A DNA stretch of 64,000 nt from Atrina japonica (taxonomy: Eukaryota > Mollusca > Bivalvia > Pterioida > Pinnidae). Below the pieces are notes generated by a model. That model had not been told where the DNA came from, did no database searches, and saw only the letters and a list, made by a program, of their open reading frames with translations. Position 1 is the stretch's first letter; every line of letters begins with the position of its first letter. The DNA lies in assembly GCA_030159075.1 (NCBI GenBank), contig BROG01000448.1:299001-363000 (forward strand), in the 5' to 3' direction. The translations under genes were made by a program, and so were the position numbers. Positions 48,120-59,515 of this stretch are shown here, in pieces.

Positions 48120-48406
48120 TGTTCCTACTTGTCTTCATATGGCAATGCGGAGTAACTTTTTGATTAACCTACGGATGATTCTACTCACTTTTCGGTTATG
48201 ACAAGTTGCATGGGAAAAATCTTTTATTCCACACCGGATACTATATATTATGTATGGTGACAAGAAGGAACAATTACTCTAGTCAGTGCAGTTTTAATGT
48301 TATGGTTTACTACCTAAAATTTTAACTCCTCCAGGTCAAGACAGGGTTCACGAGACCCCACACCACCCGGTTATATGGGTTTAAGTATACTACTTTTCCT
48401 ATAAAT
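48120..48406 (+). mobile_element. Right arm of the long foldback element
   Basis: AGTAACTTTTTGATTA, GGATGATTCTACTC, TTATGACAAGTTGC, GGAACAATTACTC, AGGTCAAGACAGGGTTCAC and GGTTATATGGGTTTA parallel 35790-35999 in order. The left arm was not found beside it, so it is a solo or truncated arm. A SINE inserted right at its end. Confidence 0.6.
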
Positions 48407-48706
48407 TGTTTGTTTGTTTGTTTATTGTTGTTTAACGTCCCACTCAAGAATATTTCACTCATATGGAGACGTCACCAAATGCCGGTGAAGGGCTTCAAAT
48501 TTTGGCCTATGCTCGGCACTTACGGCCATTGAGCAGTGAGGGTTCTTTAATGTGCCGACACCTACTGTGACACGGGACCTCCAGCTTTTACTGTCTCATC
48601 CGAAAGACAGGAAACCAACCTGTCGCTGGCGGGACTCGAACTCACGACCTCACGATCAAGAGTCGAGCGTGCTACCGACTGAGCCAGGCCGGCTCTTCCT
48701 ATAAAT
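48396..48706 (-). mobile_element. tRNA-Lys-like SINE, reverse orientation
   Basis: The element (48407-48695) runs from GTTTGTTTGTTTGTTTATTG to GAGCCAGGCCGGCTC. TTCCTATAAAT is duplicated at 48396-48406 and 48696-48706. It keeps the full body, including AAATGCCGGTGAAGGGCTTC. Confidence 0.92.
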
Positions 48707-48787
48707 ACTCATTGACTTAATCTGTCACACAAAAACTTGAAATCATAATATATGGCAAAGATCAGAAATTCTTGTGCCTTACTGATA

Positions 48788-48884
48788 TTAACTTATTCAC
48801 CCCTAAAGACACATTTGGACTGACCTTAATCATTGATTCACAGAAGAGTCCATTGTATTTTATGACCAGGGGTTGATGAGTTAA
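48788..48884 (+). mobile_element. TTAA-type MITE, 97 bp
   Basis: It starts TTAACTTATTCACCCCTAAA and ends CCAGGGGTTGATGAGTTAA, with both TTAA ends intact. A short insertion (TATGACC) near 48860 explains the extra length relative to the 91-bp copy. Confidence 0.85.
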
Positions 48885-48951
48885 AAGTTCACTTTCACTG
48901 AATATCATGTGTAAGGTCGGGTTAAAAGTTTTTAAACAATGCAGTGAAATA

Positions 48952-49130
48952 CAGTAAAACCTGCTATAGCGGCCACCTCTATATAAGGATCACCTGTCTA
49001 TAAAGGCCACTTTAGAAAAGTCTCTTGACTGCATACTTCAACTAAATTGAACCTGTGTATAAGGGTCACCTGCACATAAAGGTCAATATTCTCTGGTCCC
49101 TTGGGTGGCCCCTATATACAGGTTTTACTG
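48952..49130 (+). mobile_element. 179-bp TA-flanked TIR element, copy 3
   Basis: It starts CAGTAAAACCTGCTATAGCG and ends CCTATATACAGGTTTTACTG, with TA at 48950-48951 and 49131-49132. It is exactly as long as the copies at 14910, 24722 and 55467. Confidence 0.9.
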
Positions 49131-49476
49131 TATTCATCTTTTTTCAGTAAAAACAAACATTTTATGATGAAAAAAAAGCATAAAAAATAGAATTTTGAGA
49201 TTGTTTTAAAAACTCTGTCACCTTTACATATGACTTGACTTGCTTTGTGAATGGTCAAGAAATTTTGGAAATGGTAATAGGACTGGCTGGTATTGATATG
49301 TTTCAAGGTGGCCAATTGCAATAGATTAGTATCTATCGTAATATAGCTTGGGAAGATTGGAACTATCTGTGTCCATTAATGGCATTATTGTGGGAGCCAT
49401 TGCTAGCATGTTATCTAAACACCTTCTTACACCAAAGTCTGGATTGTCCTCAGATACCTAGAGAAGATTGGAACTA

Positions 49477-49543
49477 CAGTGAAACCTGTATATAAAGACC
49501 TCCTTAAGGACACAAGAAAACCGGTTTTTATAGGGAGGTGTAG
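49477..49543 (+). repeat. Partial relative of the 179-bp element
   Basis: CAGTGAAACCTGTATATAAA, GACCTCCTTAAGGACAC and GGTTTTTATAGGGAGGTGT show the same terminal word and complementary body, but the right end is lost. Confidence 0.5.
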
Positions 49544-49741
49544 ATTTATTTTTGGTGAGATGAAGATTACCACGAAAATATTTATGATATCCATGTAAAA
49601 GCATATTACATATGTATCATTCCGTATATTACAGTGACAAATTTTCATCTTTGTTAACTTTCATTATTTATAGTAAGAAAATTATTCAAACAATTTCAGC
49701 AAAGGAATATTTTATAAAGTAATCCTACATTGTATCATGAT

Positions 49742-49830
49742 TTAACCTTTCACCCCTAAATCTTTAAATGTAATGTTCTTTTCTATTGTTAAGACCAATC
49801 TATTTTGGTCTGTAGGGTTGAAAGGGTTAA
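49742..49830. mobile_element. TTAA-ended MITE, second subfamily (89 bp)
   Basis: It starts TTAACCTTTCACCCCTAAAT and ends CTGTAGGGTTGAAAGGGTTAA, so the ends are inverted and both are TTAA. The interior differs from the main family (TTAAGACCAATCTATTTTGG). Confidence 0.65.
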
Positions 49831-50301
49831 AATATTCTTCCTCCTGGTTATCATGCTGCCTCAGGAACAACAGAAAATTAATCTATATACCGGTACATGT
49901 ACCCAGCAATATATAATGTTAACTTTATATCTGTATCACTGATGTACATTCATAGTTTTAAGAGTTCCAAATCTGACACAGTTTAGAATGTCCATATTGA
50001 CAACACTTTATGTAAATAATTAGGACACAGGGTAAATTTCTGAATTTAACTTTCAACAGTTAGATGTATAATGTAGCATTTATAAGATAATCAATGGTTT
50101 ATTGTGATACATTTAAACAGAACATGTTGTAGTACGGTGTACAGTTGCATAGTGCAGGATAGTCAATAGTGTCACTGCAACATGTATGACTTGTAGGTAC
50201 TGTATAGCACTGTTTTGTTTTAACAAGGGTGTTTTTAGTCTCATGAAATAATTTTTAAGTCAAAGACGTTCTTTTACAGAATATCATAAAAGCTTTATTT
50301 T
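49831..50301. other. No gene seen
   Basis: AT-rich intronic DNA. Confidence 0.35.
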
Positions 50302-50425
50302 TTAGGTCAGATGAGGCTGGGGGGTGATCTTTTGCTATCGTCTTTTGTTTGGCATCATCTGTCGTTAATTTTAAGACTGATTCTCGACCTCTTCTCAAGA
50401 GTCATTAGGCCAATGTTTTTCTATG
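50302..50425 (+). repeat. Fragment of an AGCTCACC-type element
   Basis: TTAGGTCAGATGAGGCTGGG, TGATCTTTTGCTATCGTC, TTTTGTTTGGCATC and CTTCTCAAGAGTCATTAGGCCAATG follow the order of the 5' part of elements at 32744 and 54765. No matching 3' end was identified. Confidence 0.5.
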
Positions 50426-52294
50426 TAATAAAATGTTTCTCTTTACTGATAAAAGATATTATTTATTACAATTATTTAAAAGAATTCCCATCCCAATTAT
50501 GGCACACATTGACATAGGTGAAAAAAGCTACATGTATGTTAAAATATAGAATATGACATCCTAGATGAGTCTGAAGAAATATGACCACTTGGGCATTACC
50601 ATTGAGATTTGATAGGAACAGACCAGCGTCAGTACCAGTTATTATGAGTTCCAACAAAGGTAAGGTGTCATGGTTCACAGATGGACTGGCACCTGGGCTT
50701 CTTCCCATGATTCAACGGTTGCCAAAAGACTGAATTTCTAAGGAAACAATGTTTATGAAATAATGGGTGTAAAACTGATCAGAAACAAAAAATAAAGAAT
50801 TTTCAGAATAAAAAACGAATCTTTTATTTATAATGAAAATATTTTGCAATTTGTCAGTCATGTTTATATTCAGCTCCTGGAACATTGACAAAACCTGACT
50901 AGTTCTGATGTGTCCTGTACCATTGGTAAGTGCCCCTTGTTTACGATCATGCCCCAGGAACAACATATATTTTTATCTCCTTTACAGAATTCTAAATCTG
51001 AGGAAATTTAAAATTATTCTGTATTTGACATGTAGCAGGACAAAACTGATATGAATTGTGAATGTCATTACTTCATAGTCAGAGATTTTACAGATACTGG
51101 ACAGGGGATCAGATTGCCAGCCATAACCCTGGATTTTAGATTCTTAATGTTGTGAAGTAATCCTCTGTTGTGTATAAATGAAATTTGACATGTCTTCTAG
51201 CACGTGTGATACATGCTGGCAGTAGTTGTACTAACCAATGAGTAGCTAATGCAAGTGCTTGCCACTCGTCCCTGTGAGGCAAGTACAGATGTCTTTGTAT
51301 GTGTTATTGTGTTCTTCTAGAGTTGTCTGTATTTTCAATGGCTTTTAAAGTGCCAATGTACTTGTGCAACCCAATAAAAGAATCAAACTGGATAACTTAC
51401 AGCCTTTTAACCTGCACCTGAGCATAGAAAGGGAGAGGGCAATAGACCCGAGTGTAAACAGGAAAATATAACCTCTCAAATTCTGGTTTGATGTGGATTA
51501 AAACAGGAACCTTTCTGTTGAAGATCTCACACTTTCTCACTCGGCTACACTGTCTGCTGTGATAGGTGCATTAGGATCATCATTGTTGTGAAGATTGAAA
51601 TGTCATCTCTGATTGTGTGCTGGTGTCACAGACTTGTTTATAACGATTCTCTCCTACAATGGTAAAACTGTAACATTGTCAGGAAATGGATAATTATTTG
51701 TATTTTGACAAATGTAAATATTGAAATGGCATGACAAAGAGCTATTTTCCATTTTGCGTCTGACAGTTAGTCAATATGGGAGTTCCTGATAATAAATCAA
51801 CTCTTTAATCATATGATATTGCATTGAATCAAATTCATAGAATTTTTTTTTTTTTTTCATGTTGGAGAATAGATAAAAATAATGTTAACATTAAAAATAC
51901 CACGCAAAAGGAACAATGCTACATAGATGCAATATAACCATTAGTCTGATGAGGATAAAAGCTGTAAGCCATACATTATTTCAGTAATTATTATTTGTTT
52001 AATTGTGTTTTTTTATTTATTATTATTTTTTTTTTACATAATACAGTAAAGCTCAAAAGTTTTATCAGACCAGAGGAGAAAACCCAGGTGCAAAAATAGA
52101 AAATGAATTCAGTATGAAAATTGAATTTTCAGAACCATATGTATTCAAGGTGAACAAGCAGTTACTTCAGGTTTTCACCATAAACCAAAAAGCTTGTGTC
52201 ATTCAATTCATTAAACATTTTAGCTACAGCCAAATGCAAAAGATATTTTCAAAATCACCAGTTGCCTCCAATACACTGTGGTAAATTCCAATGT
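50426..52294. other. No supported gene
   Basis: AT-rich intronic DNA with T-rich runs (51845-51860 and 52020-52036). Minus-strand frames at 50472-50708 and 50712-50966 show no recognised domain. Confidence 0.4.
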
Positions 52295-52720
52295 AAAACC
52301 TGGTGAGGTGGAGTCTCATGAACCCTTTCTTGACCTCAGGACAAGGTTAAAATTTAGATTATATTTTAATATTACACTGGCTCAGTCGGTAGCGCGCTCG
52401 ACTCTTGATCGTGAGGTCGTGAGTTTGAGTCCAGCCGGGGGCAGGTTGGTTTCCTGTCTGTCGGATGAGACAGTAAAAACCGTGGTCCCGTGTCACAGTA
52501 GGTGTCGGCACGTTAAAGAACCTTCACTGCTCAATGGCCGTAAGTGCCGAGCATAGGCCAAAATTTGAAGCCCTTCACCGGCATTTGGTGACGTCTCCAT
52601 ATGAGTGAAATATTCTTGAGTGGGACGTTAAACAACAATAAACAAACAATTTAATATTACACTCAGGTAAGAGTAATCATTCTTACTTGTCATCATACAA
52701 TAATACATGCAGTATGTATG
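52295..52720 (+). mobile_element. Left arm of the long foldback element, split by a SINE
   Basis: GTGGAGTCTCATGAACCCTT, TCTTGACCTCAGGACAAGGT and AAAATTTAGATTATA match 35240-35290. After the SINE it continues TCAGGTAAGAGTAATCATTC, TTACTTGTCATCATAC, matching 35325-35350. Confidence 0.6.
52365..52663 (+). mobile_element. 5'-truncated tRNA-Lys-like SINE
   Basis: The element (52379-52649) starts within the head at GGCTCAGTCGGTAGCGCGC, missing about 9 bases, and has a full body and tail. TTTAATATTACACT is duplicated at 52365-52378 and 52650-52663. Confidence 0.92.
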
Positions 52721-53734
52721 CATATATACACTTACAAGTAAACAACTTGTAATGTCAAAAAGTAGCATAAGGGAGATAACCCAGGTCCACTAGAAAAATG
52801 AACTTTTATAAGTAAACAAATCAGCCAGTCACTGTTGTTTTTCTGTAATCAGCAATAGATAACTCTTGAATTTTAATTAGATTATAGATACTTTATTATA
52901 ATATTATTAGATATAAACACTTCCGCTGAACTTCATCATCTGTGAAGGTTCGTTAAATCGGTGATCTTAACTTTAGAAACAAACAGGAAAGTGTGGACAT
53001 CCTGTTTCATAATGGTCTCATTCTATATTTCACTACACACATTTGATAATACAAATATTTACATATAATATGAGCAAGGATGTTAATAGAATGATGAAAA
53101 GGATGTTCAAGTATTTAGTGAATATTGCAAAATAAGTCTCATTATGTTTGATGTTATTGAGAGCTCAGAATTAACTGGAATACAAGTAAGTCATTTTATA
53201 ATGAAAATTTGCTAAGTGTGTATTTTATGTATGTTTGTGTGTACATGAGAGAGATAGGGAGAAAGAGAGAGAGAAAAGCAGTAATCTGGAAAGGGATATT
53301 CGGGTAAAAAATTCTAATATTATTTTCTTATATATTTATTTTTTTTGTTGACATTTTTTAAAACTACAGATTTTGTAGTATTCATAAGTCACACATTCTC
53401 CAGAATTCAAACTACAAATTCTTTAGGTCAACTTCGGATGAGTCAAAATTCCTGTTATATATCAGAGTTGAACAGTCAGTCCTGATTTTTTGTTTGTTTG
53501 CTATATATTAATTTATACTTACTTTTACCTCGGATATCTCAAAGTTTTTATCTTGAAACTTTGCTTATTGTTATGTCAAAGTGAATTTGCAGTCAAAAGT
53601 ATCATGGTATTATAGATAAAAACACTTCTTATCTCGAAATTACCTTTTGCGGTCGAAGGTTTACTTTTTCTGAGCTCTGGAAATGATAAACTGATTCATT
53701 TTGAAAATTCAAAGTTCACTGACACTCAGGTGTC
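52721..53734. other. No gene seen
   Basis: AT-rich intronic DNA. A (GA)n-like tract lies at 53248-53277. Words AGTCAAAATTCCTG, TATCTCAAAGTTTTT and TATCTCGAAATT at 53430-53640 suggest an old pogo-like element related to 24228. Confidence 0.4.
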
Positions 53735-53850
53735 AGGTGGCCATTTCCTAGATACCAGTGACCAGGATTTTCTCCTCCGCCATTAAAAACCGGATAACAC
53801 ATAAGAAATGGTTCCATGTGGTAGAAACCACAAGTGAAACAAACAAACAA
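53735..53850 (+). mobile_element. SINE, second family, 3' fragment
   Basis: CAGGATTTTCTCCTCCGCCATTAAAAACCGG, here as family landmarks, is followed by ACATAAGAAATGG and the tail AGTGAAACAAACAAACAAC. It is diverged in the middle. The minus-strand open frame at 53716-53952 is SINE-derived. Confidence 0.5.
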
Positions 53851-54764
53851 CATAAGAATAAAGCATAACAAATATCGAATTAGATCGCTGAGAAATTTTC
53901 GCCCCTGTTTTATTTTCGCCATTTTGCCCTCATCGTCAGTGGGCGAATTCAATACTGGGTGAATTCAAAATGGTAAGTTCTTCAATTTTAATAACTGTAG
54001 AGAGAATCGTTTATATATTTTATTTTAAACAACACACAATTATTTTCAAATTTTTTTTAATATAAACATGCAGAAAGTAGAAATGATCAAGTATTAATTT
54101 TCTATTAGGTTATGGTACATTTACATAGGAAAATAAATTACATTAAGCCTTTTAGGATGTAGCATAGTAAATGGATAATCAATGGAATTTTAGATTAAGT
54201 TTTTGATTTACTGTTAAAACCCTTTCAGACATAGCCCCAGACTACATATATATATCTTCATAATGATTTATACTTAATTTGTTTTCCAAAGTTCATTGTG
54301 TGGCTAGATATGTTTGTAGGAAAGGCATTTTGGAAGATGAATTATGGATTTAATTTTGAAAAAAAAAGAAAAAAACTTTTGGAAAATTACTTTTTTTAAC
54401 AAAGCAACATATTACATAAGCTTCAGTCTTACCTACATGCACCTACAGTCTTACTGTGTTTTGAAAAAAAAACATTGGTAACAGTTTTTGCAACTTGAAT
54501 TGATTGTCCTTCTAATGAGCCATAGGCTCAAGGTGACCTATTGTAATTTTCTTTTTTCTGCCATTATGTGGCATCTGTTGTGCAATATGTACATTGTATG
54601 TATTACTTTTAGACATTTTTGACTTCTGAAAAAGTAGTGGGCCAAATTTAACATAAAATGGAAGGAAATATCCCTACATATATGTGAAACTGCATAAAGT
54701 TTGTGAATGAAAACAACCCATAGAGCCTCTATCAGGTGCCAAACAAGAAAACACTTAGTACATG
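53851..54764. other. No gene seen
   Basis: AT-rich intronic DNA with A-rich and T-rich runs at 54358-54395. Confidence 0.35.
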
Positions 54765-55236
54765 TTTAGGTCGCCGGAGTAACTCAGGTGACCTTATGTC
54801 ATAGGTTTTTGTCCACCGTGCTTCATCATTTTTAACTTCTTTTTTGAAAACTACCAAGCAGCAAGCCAGTCGTCATCAAATTTGGTAAGATGCTTCATTA
54901 GGGTAAGGGGAACACAAATTGTTAATTCATAAAACCTGGTACCACCTCGGTCATTTGGGTGGGACAGAAACTGCCAAAAATAGCTTATACTTTAAAAATC
55001 TTCTACTTCATCCCTCCACATTAGAGATAAAGACTAAATATGTTGCTTGAAAGAGGAAGCTGTTAGGAATCATCTATAGATACCAAATGAATTTGGGGCT
55101 AGATCTAATAAGGGGCCAAAAAGGGCCCAAGAGTTTGTCCATTTTTAAAAGATCATGAACCTGAATGATCAGTCTATTTTCACCATGATCATTTTCTATT
55201 CAGGTGACCGATAAGGCTCATGGGGCCTCTTGTTTT
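54765..55236 (+). mobile_element. 'AGCTCACC'-type element 3, compact (~472 bp)
   Basis: It starts TTTAGGTCGCCGGAGTAACT, CAGGTGACCTTATG and ends TATTCAGGTGACCGATAAGG, CTCATGGGGCCTCTTGTTTT. Both ends are close to those at 32744-34405, but there is no internal tandem array, so this may show the basic unit length. Confidence 0.7.
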
Positions 55237-55466
55237 CTTATATTTGAATTTCTTGATGTAGTTAATTATTTGCCCTAAATTAATCTTTGTTTTGAAGCTT
55301 TAATATTACCGTATTCATATATTTTAAGTAACTAAAAGGTCAGCAGGGTCCAAATTGTTGGAGGGGTGGGGCTTGTGGAAGTTATTTTCTATTTTAAGTG
55401 GAAATTTTATAATTTTGGCTATTATTGGCTATGAAAGTATAAGAGAAAAAGTATGAGAAGCAAATA

Positions 55467-55645
55467 CAGTAAAACCTGCTATAGGGGCCACCTCTATATA
55501 AGAATTACCTGTTTATAAAGGTCAGTTTTTTCAAGTCCATTGGCTGCATACTTCAACTAAATTGAACCTGTATATGAGGGTCACCTGCACATAAAGGCCA
55601 ATATTTTCTTGTCCCTTGGGTGGTCCCTATATGCAGGTTTTACTG
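55467..55645 (+). mobile_element. 179-bp TA-flanked TIR element, copy 4
   Basis: It starts CAGTAAAACCTGCTATAGGG and ends CCTATATGCAGGTTTTACTG, flanked by TA (55465-55466 and 55646-55647). It has more point changes than copies 1 and 3 but no net length change. Confidence 0.88.
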
Positions 55646-55689
55646 TATATTCAAAAGGGAAAGGTGAGTATTGAAAATTTCAAGCAGCC

Positions 55690-55815
55690 CTCGTATTTGG
55701 CTGTGGTCTTTTCTCTGTTACATTTTAACCAGGTTCTCCTCTTCACCATTAAAAACTGGCTGCCACCATATGACTAGAAAATTGTTGAGTGTGGCATAAA
55801 ACAATATTCAAAATA
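55690..55815 (+). mobile_element. SINE, second family, 3' part
   Basis: AACCAGGTTCTCCTCTTCACC, ATTAAAAACTGGCTGCCACC, ATATGACTAGAAAATTG and TTGAGTGTGGCATAAAAC occur in order. It is the cleanest view of this body in the window together with 62636. Confidence 0.65.
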
Positions 55816-56483
55816 ATTGTTCAATTGAAGAAAACTTAAGAAACATGAACAATTAGTTTGAGTAATATATGTATTCACACTTTGAATACCATACTCAAGG
55901 TATTTTTTTTTAAATTATTCAAAAACTAAGTCATCTTTTTACAGTGATTACTCTTAGACAGATCTAGCTATGCATTTAGATCTATTATTTGGCCTTGTAT
56001 GATATCACTTTCCCTTTAGAAAATCTATTTTGAATTGGAGCTCAACTGTTGAAGTCTAATTGACAGAAATTATTGTCTTGAGCATTATAACTTTGGTATT
56101 TCATAATATTTGTTATAGGCCAATCATAAATTAGCCTCTATCTTTAGGATTTGAATAAAAAAATATGTACATGTACTAATCTGTTTTAAGTGACCATTCA
56201 AGGGAATATGCAAAAAAGGTCACATATGACAGGTGGCTTCTTAATTTGGGTTGCCCAGTTTTTGATCATCAAATTTTTAATGTGCATATAATCACAAAAA
56301 GAAACATTTTAAACCTGAACTTCTGATTTTTATTTAAACATGTCCAGTTGTTGCATGAAATTGTGCATGTTTTTCTCTTTAACTCATAAAACTGAGTACT
56401 GAGTATTTTTGGTGACTTCAGGTCATTACTTTTGGATATCATCCCTTTTAAATTTCCTAGTGTTGCTGAACAGTAGGTCTATA
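55816..56483. other. No gene seen
   Basis: AT-rich intronic DNA up to the edge of the DIRS element. Confidence 0.35.
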
Positions 56484-56491
56484 ATTATAAA

Positions 56492-56567
56492 GTTAAACGA
56501 GACTTACCTGTAAGGTGAAGTTTGACTGTAATTTCTTCGACCAGTTGGGAGACTGAGGGATCAAATG
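56492..56567 (-). repeat. DIRS right inverted terminal repeat
   Basis: A 76-bp arm, GTTAAACGAGACTTACCTGT ... GGGATCAAATG on the + strand, is the exact reverse complement of 56658-56733. A 90-bp spacer (56568-56657) separates them. Identity over 76 bp in an otherwise decayed element suggests a recent copy or gene conversion between the arms. Confidence 0.9.
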
Positions 56568-56657
56568 AGATGATAATGCGGTCACGTGATTCATTCTTCA
56601 GAGCTCGATATCGAAATTCATCAATAAATGAAAGGGAGGGATGTATTTCAGGGTGGG

Positions 56658-56783
56658 CATTTGATCCCTCAGTCTCCCAACTGGTCGAAGAAATTACAGT
56701 CAAACTTCACCTTACAGGTAAGTCTCGTTTAACCTTTATAATTTCTTCTCTCCCTGTTGGGAGCCTTTCGTTATCAAATGAGA
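56658..56783 (-). repeat. DIRS internal complementary region
   Basis: Two parts lie side by side. 56658-56733 is complementary to the right terminal repeat. 56741-56783 is complementary to the left end at 59962-60002, differing by a 2-bp GA indel. A sequence complementary to both outer ends joined together is the hallmark of DIRS elements, in which it templates the joining of ends into a circle. Confidence 0.85.
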
Positions 56784-56967
56784 CTTTAAAGCTGATGAAT
56801 TTGATATCGTTAATTACTAAAAAACGAGTAATAAAAATATAAATAAATACTTAATTAATGTACAAGGAAAAAGAAAAACAACTGTATCTGAAAATGACTA
56901 ATGTATTATAAACACTACACATGAAATTGATAAATTGGTATTATCGTGTAAAAACTTTTGTGTATAA

Positions 56968-58360
56968 TCATTTAGCAAAGTTAGTTAATAGGCTATCACC
57001 AAAAGAATGGTCTATAGTGATTGACTTTTGATAGAATTTTCTAAATACACAGTCTTGCGACCATCCAACTGTTTTTAAAATAGTTCGTAAAGGTACTTTA
57101 AAGTTGTGAGCAGCACTCGCTGAAGCGGCACGCGTGCTGTGAGGTTTGAAAATGGAAATGTCAATTCCTGATTTCATTAATATACTTTTAATCCATCTAG
57201 CGATGGTGTCTCGAGAGGCCGCTTTATGGGGTTTTTGTGTTGTAATGAGTAGTTGCGTTTCTGTTTGCCGTAATATTGCTGTTTTGGTTAAATAAAATTG
57301 AAGAATTTTCAGCACGCATAAATCATGATCTGGCGTGAACGCAGAGAAAAATTCAATTCTCCCAAATGAGTTTTAGGCGTTGAATTTTTTTAGTAAATCT
57401 CCTATTACAATTTTTAACGCATTCATCTCCAATGTGAATATTCCGGATGTCCAGAAATTGTAATGTCTGTCCGCGTTGTCCTGATAATAATGCTAACAAC
57501 ATAGCAAGTTTTCTGAGATAGCTGCAATAATGTTAATGATTCCAAAGGTGACAATGATTTTAAGTACTTGAGTACTATATCAACATTCCATGTAATATTA
57601 TATATCTGGGTAATGTTGGTCGATTTGCAAATACTCCCTTCATAAATTTTTTAATTAACATGTGTGAACCGATATTTACACCATGTATATTGTCAAGATG
57701 TAAAATTGCAGATAATGCGCTTCTTGCAGTGTTTAAAGCACTATAACCAAGGCCGCTTTTATATAATTCTGTTAAAAATGCTAACGCATTGAAAACATCG
57801 GCTTCAAGTGGATCAGCTTGTTTTTCACTACAAAATTGCAACCATTTGCGGAGATAGTTCCAATATTGTATTTTCGTCGACTCTCTCCAAGATGACATGA
57901 TAATGTTAAGAGTGTCGACTGATAAATTTGAACCTTTGAGCGATTCCCTGACAAGCGAAAAGCACCCAGTCTCATTTTCTTTAGGGGGTGAGATTGATGT
58001 TGTTTGTGTGGCAGAATTAATAGATCTCTGCGTTGCGGGAGAATAACAGACGTTTCTGACACCATCTGTAGAAGTTTTGGAAACCATGGTTGCGTTGGCC
58101 ATATCGGAACAATCATCAAAACTTCCACCTGTTCCTTTTGAAATTTTTTGAAGAACAGATCCTATGACACTGAAAGGACAGAAAATGTAGCATCTCAAAT
58201 GTGACCAATCGATAGAGAAAGCATCTATATAATTTGCGTGTTTATCAGGATTAAATGAAACATAGTTTCTTAATTGCTTGTTGTCGTTAGACGCGAAAAG
58301 GTCAATATCGAATGGACCGTAACGATTTTTTAACTTATTAAACACTTGTTTATTCAACAT
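56968..58360 (-). pseudogene. DIRS tyrosine recombinase, with RNase H tail, frameshifted
   Basis: The frame 58360-57575 starts with the end of the RNase H/connection region (DIDLFASNDNKQ, YIDAFSIDW, FSVIGSVLQKI) and, after a mismatch block, holds the recombinase N-terminal core-binding part (SWRESTKIQYWNYLRKWLQF, LGYSALNTARSALS). A second frame, 58128-57781, carries the expected middle (VPIWPTQPWFPKLL, LPQRRDLL), showing two compensating frameshifts. The catalytic part follows in 57575-57316 in broken frames (SGQRGQT with the first catalytic Arg near 57470) and in 57315-56968 (PHSTRAAS giving the His-x-x-Arg pair, GWS, and FRKFYQK with the likely nucleophile Tyr). So the catalytic residues survive while the frame does not. 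Confidence 0.85.
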
Positions 58361-59229
58361 CCATTCTCGATAATCTTGGATGCTTTACTCTCCGTTAATC
58401 TTACCGTCATATCAATGGAATTTATTTTGAAACCTAAGAATTGTATTTGCTGCGAGGGCAGGGATACCGATTTTTGTGGGTGAATAGTAAGCCCTAACTG
58501 ATCCATAACATGGATAGTCTCTGTAAAATTCTGTGAACATTCTTTAAAACAATTGCCTATCAGTAAACTGTCGTCGATGTAACCAACATTTGTATATCCT
58601 AATTTTCTCAAATGTGAATAAACAGGTTTCATGATTTTTGTGAAGATACGTGCGGAATTCTTATATCCCATTGCTAAACAAGTAAATTGATATTTTTGAT
58701 CCTGCCCAAATAAAACGCAAGTATTTTCGGTCATTTTTATGTACTTTGATAGAATAATAAGCGTCCTTTAGATCTACAGAAGCAAACCAGCAATTCGGTG
58801 TTATCAAATTGATAGCTGATTTTCAGAGTTTCCATTTTAAAATGATGATATTCCACGTAATCGTTTAAAAGATTTCAAATTAAGTATTATCCTGTGGCTA
58901 CCGTCTTTTTTCTGGTCGCACGAAAATATTGGATATAAATTCGTCAAGATCGTTGGTATACACTTTTTCAATGATAACCCCTTGATATGAATTTTTCTAT
59001 TTCTTGATCAATAATTAAAAGTTCATCCGAACTGAATTGAATTGGGGAAGGTATACGTATCTGTTGCGGTTTTCCTAGTAAATTCTAAATTGTAACCCGA
59101 TATGTATTTTAAAATATTCAAATCGGATGTCAAGAATTTCCATTGATTGTTGTATTGTGAAATTTTTCCTGCGGTAAAATTATCTGGCGTATTTTGTAAA
59201 ACTACGCTGGTGCTCACCTGGTTACTCAC
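58354..59229 (-). pseudogene. DIRS reverse transcriptase, frameshifted
   Basis: The upstream frame (59229-59023) has WKFLTSDLNILKYISGYNLE, the usual lead-in to a DIRS RT. Further on, in shifted frames, NIFVR, ILNLKSF and WFASVDLKDAYYSI (the first catalytic Asp, near 58765) can be read. The frame 58734-58354 has the palm and thumb parts: LAMGYKNSARIFTKIMKPV, GYIDDSLL with the catalytic Asp pair, and QIQFLGFKINS. At about 58368 the frame jumps from KASKII directly to EWMLNKQVF, which implies loss of the connection and most of RNase H. At least three frame breaks make it inactive. Confidence 0.85.
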
Positions 59230-59515
59230 ACAATTTATTTCCTGTTCTTGAGACTGAATTTTGGAAACCTGATTTTTTCCTGTATTTCTGGAACTGAGGA
59301 TACCTGTATCCCCGTCCTATCCCTTGTCCTAAAAAATAATTTTGTTTTCTGCTATTAATTGTCTTGACTAGACTGTGTGGAGTACCCGAAAGAAGGTTTT
59401 CGAGTAAAAGGTTTCCTTTTTCCTGATATCTGGGATCCTACTTTGTTGCCCTTTTACGATATCCTCCACAACCTTGCCGAGATCATCACCAAACAAGTTT
59501 TCGCTTATTGGATGA

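Noticed and set aside
56485..56842. Two proteins with the same start (MTVISSTSWETEGSN) on opposite strands
   Set aside because: This is an artefact of the perfect 76-bp inverted repeat of the DIRS element.
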